From Sphingomonas sp. SUN039 (GTDB lineage Bacteria; Pseudomonadota; Alphaproteobacteria; Sphingomonadales; Sphingomonadaceae), in the NCBI RefSeq assembly GCF_024758725.1, contig NZ_CP096972.1, forward strand, positions 1,222,001 through 1,286,000: a stretch of DNA of 64,000 nt. Reading direction: 5' to 3'. Each line of letters opens with the position of its first letter. Within the stretch, counting starts at the first letter, position 1. The notes beneath the pieces were generated by a model. The model was not told where the DNA came from. It did not search any database and saw only the letters and a program-made list of their open reading frames with translations. The translations under genes and the position numbers were made by a program. This document shows positions 61,113-64,000 of the stretch, in pieces.

Positions 61113-61196
61113 TCGGTCTGGTCCGATCCGCCCGTTGCGATCAGTCCGGCGCAATCAATCTGGCGCAATCAGTTTGGCGCGATCTGGCGGATCCAT
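61113..61196. repeat. Six degenerate 14-base direct repeats (iteron-like)
   Basis: Units start at 61113, 61127, 61141, 61155, 61169 and 61183. The best three are TCAGTCCGGCGCAA, TCAATCTGGCGCAA and TCAGTTTGGCGCGA; the flanking units match about half the positions. The array fills most of the 176-base gap between the helicase stop and the ParB-like start. It could be a binding array for the ParB-like protein or a Rep-type initiator. Confidence 0.65.
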
Positions 61197-61203
61197 CTGT
61201 CGC

Positions 61204-64000
61204 TCAGGTTGCAACAACGGCGGCGATCACGACCTCGGCTGTCTCGCGCGGCACGAACACGCGCGTCCGGTACTGGATGATTTCGGTGAAACACCCGAGG
61301 GACTTGAGCCAGGGCACACGGTCGGCGGGCGCGCCGCTGAGTTCGAGCCGCAGTTCGCCATTCACCCGCCGCCGTGCCAGCGTCATCTCGAACGGGCGGA
61401 CGAGCGACACCGGTTCGCCGCGCAGGGCCGCCGCCGCGATCTTGTCGGCGGGCAGGTTGTCGGCCTGTTCGATCCCGAGCTTGGTGAAGAGTTTCACGAC
61501 ATCGGCGTCGAAGACAAGGCGGCCGAGCCAGCTACGCCCATCATTGTCGGCAATGCGATTGACGGTCAGATGATCCGAAGGCAGCGCCGACCAGATCGGC
61601 AGGAGAAGGCCGGTCGCCAGCTGGATCGTCTCGGTGTCGAGCGCCGCCAGAGCTGCATCGACTTCCTCGGCCCAGAGCCGGTCGAAACGCGCGACGTCGA
61701 TGGATTCCCAGGCGCTCTCGGCAAGGTCGCTCGCCAGCATATGTTCGCAGCGTGTCGGCCGCTGCAGCGCGACGCGCTTCAGGAAAGCCCCTTCCTCGTC
61801 GACGAACGAGCGGGCGGGCAGCTTGAGCGCGATGCGCCCCGACTTGGTATTGCACAGATATTCGGCTTCGGCCTCGCCCGCGGCGACTGCCTGGATACGC
61901 GCCAGCCCGATCGCCAATCGTTTGCGCGCAATCTCGATCGTCAGCAAATGCGTCGTCGCGCCGCTGGCGCTGTCGGTGCGCAGCAACCGATCCTCGAGGA
62001 CGGTCGCGCGATCGACGAGAATGGTCTCGACTCCGATGTCGAGCGTCCCCGCGTCGCGCGCCGCCGCAATACGGCGTTCGACGAGTCCCAGGAACTCGTC
62101 GAAGATCGTGTTCTGGAGGTCTATGCGGAGCGCCAGCAACCGGTTGAGCCAGCGCTGGATCGGCGGCAGATCCTCCTTCAGGACGCCGTCGCTGTCGAGC
62201 AGCTCGAGACCGCTCACCTCCATGAAATGCGCCATCGTCGTCGAGGTCAGCTTGCCTGCGTTCAACAGGTGAAACCAGCTTACGAGCGCCGCCTTGGCAT
62301 AGTCGCTTTCAAGATTGTCCGCCGGGTCGAACAGATTCTGCCCGCCGGTCTGGCGCTGGCCGCGCGTCAGCGCGCCCAGACTGTCCAGCCGGCGCGCGAT
62401 CGTCGAGGTGAAACGCAGCTCGCCCTTGCAGTTGGTCGTGACGGGACGGAACAACGGGGCAGACGCCTGATGCGTGCGATGCGTGCGCCCCAGCCCCTGG
62501 ATCGCGCGATCGGCGCGCCAGCCCGGCTCGAGCAGCAGATGGACGCGCTGCTGCCGGTTGAGCACATCGAAACTCGCATGATAGGACCGCCCGGTGCCGC
62601 CCGCATCGGAGAAGACGAGGACGCGCTTGTCGCCGCGCATGAAGGCAGCGGCATCGGCTTGCCCTGCCCGTGCCGAGCGGCTCTCAAGCCGCTGTTGGCC
62701 ACCCGGCCCCTCCACGATGCGTCGCGTCCGGCCCGTCACTTCGGCGACGGCCTCGGGCCCGAAATGGCCGATCACCGCATCGAGCGCGGGTTTGATCGGC
62801 GGTAGGCCGCAGATGTGTTCGATCAGCGCATCGCGCCGGGCCTCGGCATCGGGGTTGTGCACGGGGTTTCCGGCCTCGTCGGACATCGGCCGCGAATGCG
62901 CTTCGCCGGTGTCATCGACGTACATCTCCATCTGGCGCACCGGAAAGGCCCGGGCGAGATAGTCGATGACCGCTTCACGGGGGCTGAGATCGACATCGAG
63001 GTCGGCGCGTTCCTCGGGTGTCATCGTCCCGAGACGCCGGTCGAGCACCGATTCTGCGGTGGTGACAAGCTGCATCACCACCGATTTATCTTCGGCGAGA
63101 TGGGCCTCGGCGCTGCGCAGCACCGTCGGCAGCTTCATCGACAGGAGCACCTGCCCGAAGAAGCGCTGCTTGGTCGACTCGAAACGCGACCGCGCCGCCG
63201 CCTTGGCGCCGCTGTTGAGCGTCTTGTTCTCGAGCGCATCGACCACGTTGGTGATTTCGAGCGCGGATTCCATGTTGCGATGGATGATCGCCCAGGCATC
63301 GGCATAAATATTGTAGATCGCGATCTGCTCAGGCGTCAGATCGTGGCGCAGGATGTGATATTCGACGCCGGCAAAGCTGAGCGCGCGCGCCGCATAGCGC
63401 CCGGTCGCTTTAAGATCGCGCGCGACCAGTTCCATCGCCGCGATCCCGCCGGCGCGGATCGACATGATGAACGCCTCGCGCGTGGCAAAGGCCGTCGAGG
63501 GGCCCCAAAGACCCAGGCGCACCGCATAGGCCAGATTGTTGATGTCCGAGGCACCGGTTGCCGAAGCGTAAAGAACGCGCGCGTCTGGCAAATGGTTCTG
63601 GAGCAGCACGCCGGCAATGCCCTGGAGCGAGCCCTTGGTCTTGCCGAGCGCACCCTGCCCACCAGCGACGCCGCCCATTTCATGCGCTTCGTCGAAGGCG
63701 ATCACACCGTCGAAGGCGGGGCCTGCCCAGTCGAGCAGTTGCTGCAAGCGGCTGCAATCCTGACGCTGCGAGCGCAGCGTCGGATAGGACACGAACAGCA
63801 CACCTTGATCGAGCGTGATCGGTGCGTCGATCTTCCAGCTCGAAAGCGACTGGACATTGCCGGCAAGCCCGCCGATCGCCGTCCAGTCGCGCCGGGCATC
63901 GTCGAGCAACGCTTCGTTTTTCGACACCCAGATCGCGCGACGGCGACCTTTAAGCCATTGGTCGAGGATGCAGGCGGCAATCTGGCGACCTTTGCCCGCC
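61204..64000 (-). CDS. Strawberry-notch-like DEAD/DEAH helicase, 5' end outside window
   Basis: Large superfamily-2-type NTPase; about 932 residues are visible and the frame is open to the window end. At the edge it shows AGKGRQIAACILDQWLKG, the Walker A of strawberry-notch proteins, then IDAPITLDQGVLFVSYPTLR, the DEAH-type Walker B GVIAFDEAHEMGG, ARVLYASATGAS (motif III) and, in the C-terminal half, QGLGRTHRTHQASAPLFRPV, the arginine-finger motif VI. Bacterial Sbno-like proteins are typical of large plasmids, ICEs and phages, sometimes fused to a methyltransferase, which here would be upstream of the window. It is followed by the repeat array and the ParB-like gene. Confidence 0.9.
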   Translation of the reverse strand, partial: AGKGRQIAACILDQWLKGRRRAIWVSKNEALLDDARRDWTAIGGLAGNVQSLSSWKIDAPITLDQGVLFVSYPTLRSQRQDCSRLQQLLDWAGPAFDGVIAFDEAHEMGGVAGGQGALGKTKGSLQGIAGVLLQNHLPDARVLYASATGASDINNLAYAVRLGLWGPSTAFATREAFIMSIRAGGIAAMELVARDLKATGRYAARALSFAGVEYHILRHDLTPEQIAIYNIYADAWAIIHRNMESALEITNVVDALENKTLNSGAKAAARSRFESTKQRFFGQVLLSMKLPTVLRSAEAHLAEDKSVVMQLVTTAESVLDRRLGTMTPEERADLDVDLSPREAVIDYLARAFPVRQMEMYVDDTGEAHSRPMSDEAGNPVHNPDAEARRDALIEHICGLPPIKPALDAVIGHFGPEAVAEVTGRTRRIVEGPGGQQRLESRSARAGQADAAAFMRGDKRVLVFSDAGGTGRSYHASFDVLNRQQRVHLLLEPGWRADRAIQGLGRTHRTHQASAPLFRPVTTNCKGELRFTSTIARRLDSLGALTRGQRQTGGQNLFDPADNLESDYAKAALVSWFHLLNAGKLTSTTMAHFMEVSGLELLDSDGVLKEDLPPIQRWLNRLLALRIDLQNTIFDEFLGLVERRIAAARDAGTLDIGVETILVDRATVLEDRLLRTDSASGATTHLLTIEIARKRLAIGLARIQAVAAGEAEAEYLCNTKSGRIALKLPARSFVDEEGAFLKRVALQRPTRCEHMLASDLAESAWESIDVARFDRLWAEEVDAALAALDTETIQLATGLLLPIWSALPSDHLTVNRIADNDGRSWLGRLVFDADVVKLFTKLGIEQADNLPADKIAAAALRGEPVSLVRPFEMTLARRRVNGELRLELSGAPADRVPWLKSLGCFTEIIQYRTRVFVPRETAEVVIAAVVAT

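Noticed and set aside
58796-61573. Open frame of about 925 codons on the plus strand
   Set aside because: It is antisense to the ParB-like gene and the end of the helicase gene, its product is arginine/glycine-rich without domains, and no binding site precedes it; a G+C-driven shadow.
1-64000. CRISPR array, tRNA, rRNA or IS element with transposase
   Set aside because: No regularly spaced identical repeats with unique spacers, no tRNA-like cloverleaf with CCA-type end, no rRNA core sequence and no transposase motifs were seen on either strand.

Overview
The window (about 63-65% G+C, tightly packed genes with short ATGA/TGATG overlaps) looks like an alphaproteobacterium, most probably a sphingomonad (Sphingomonadaceae). 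That assignment rests on the overall gene content: acyl-CoA and SnoaL-type catabolic genes, periplasmic GH51/GH3 enzymes, and a MobF relaxase with DUF736-, DUF2493-, RES/Xre-, ArdC- and strawberry-notch-like plasmid genes. No rRNA or tRNA gene and no CRISPR array was seen.

Positions 1-22 kb hold a catabolic cluster for a CoA-activated, probably polycyclic or branched compound such as a steroid or terpenoid (substrate inferred). It contains a partial acyl-CoA synthetase; a minus-strand operon (SDR, zinc alcohol dehydrogenase, DUF3237, a lipocalin-like protein, an APH-family protein and a DUF6285-like protein); a fused two-domain acyl-CoA dehydrogenase with an enoyl-CoA hydratase; and a minus-strand operon (SDR, NTF2-like, LLM-class F420-dependent oxidoreductase, two tandem NTF2-like paralogues, a KstD-like flavoprotein). 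In the middle lies a complete coenzyme F420 operon (fbiC-npdG-cofE-cofD-cofC) next to the predicted F420-dependent enzyme. An mmsA gene with a free-standing lipoyl-domain protein and an epoxide hydrolase follow. Three divergent promoter regions here share the 9-mer ATGTGCATT.

Positions 23-31 kb hold an arabinoxylan-type glycoside module: secreted GH51 arabinofuranosidase, secreted aldose epimerase, a gutted GH3 gene and an intact GH3 xylosidase/glucosidase. An NTF2-like protein and a TetR regulator with a clear palindromic operator come next. From 31 to 42.5 kb there are a decayed GST-like gene, a DHA2 efflux pump divergent from a MarR regulator, an AtuA-family protein, and an aldehyde dehydrogenase / Baeyer-Villiger monooxygenase / SDR / HAPMO-like monooxygenase operon that probably oxidises cyclic or acyclic ketones.

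From about 42.6 kb to the end every supported gene is on the minus strand and belongs to a conjugative plasmid or integrative element. The order in the direction of transcription is: strawberry-notch helicase (cut by the window end), ParB-like protein, ArdC-like antirestriction protein, hypothetical proteins, an Xre/MbcA antitoxin and RES toxin, a DUF2493 protein, a DUF736-like protein, small proteins, an inverted-repeat-rich region that could hold oriT, an RHH accessory protein, TraD and a MobF relaxase with an unusual acidic insert. The F420 and catabolic cargo therefore probably sits on, or next to, a mobile replicon.
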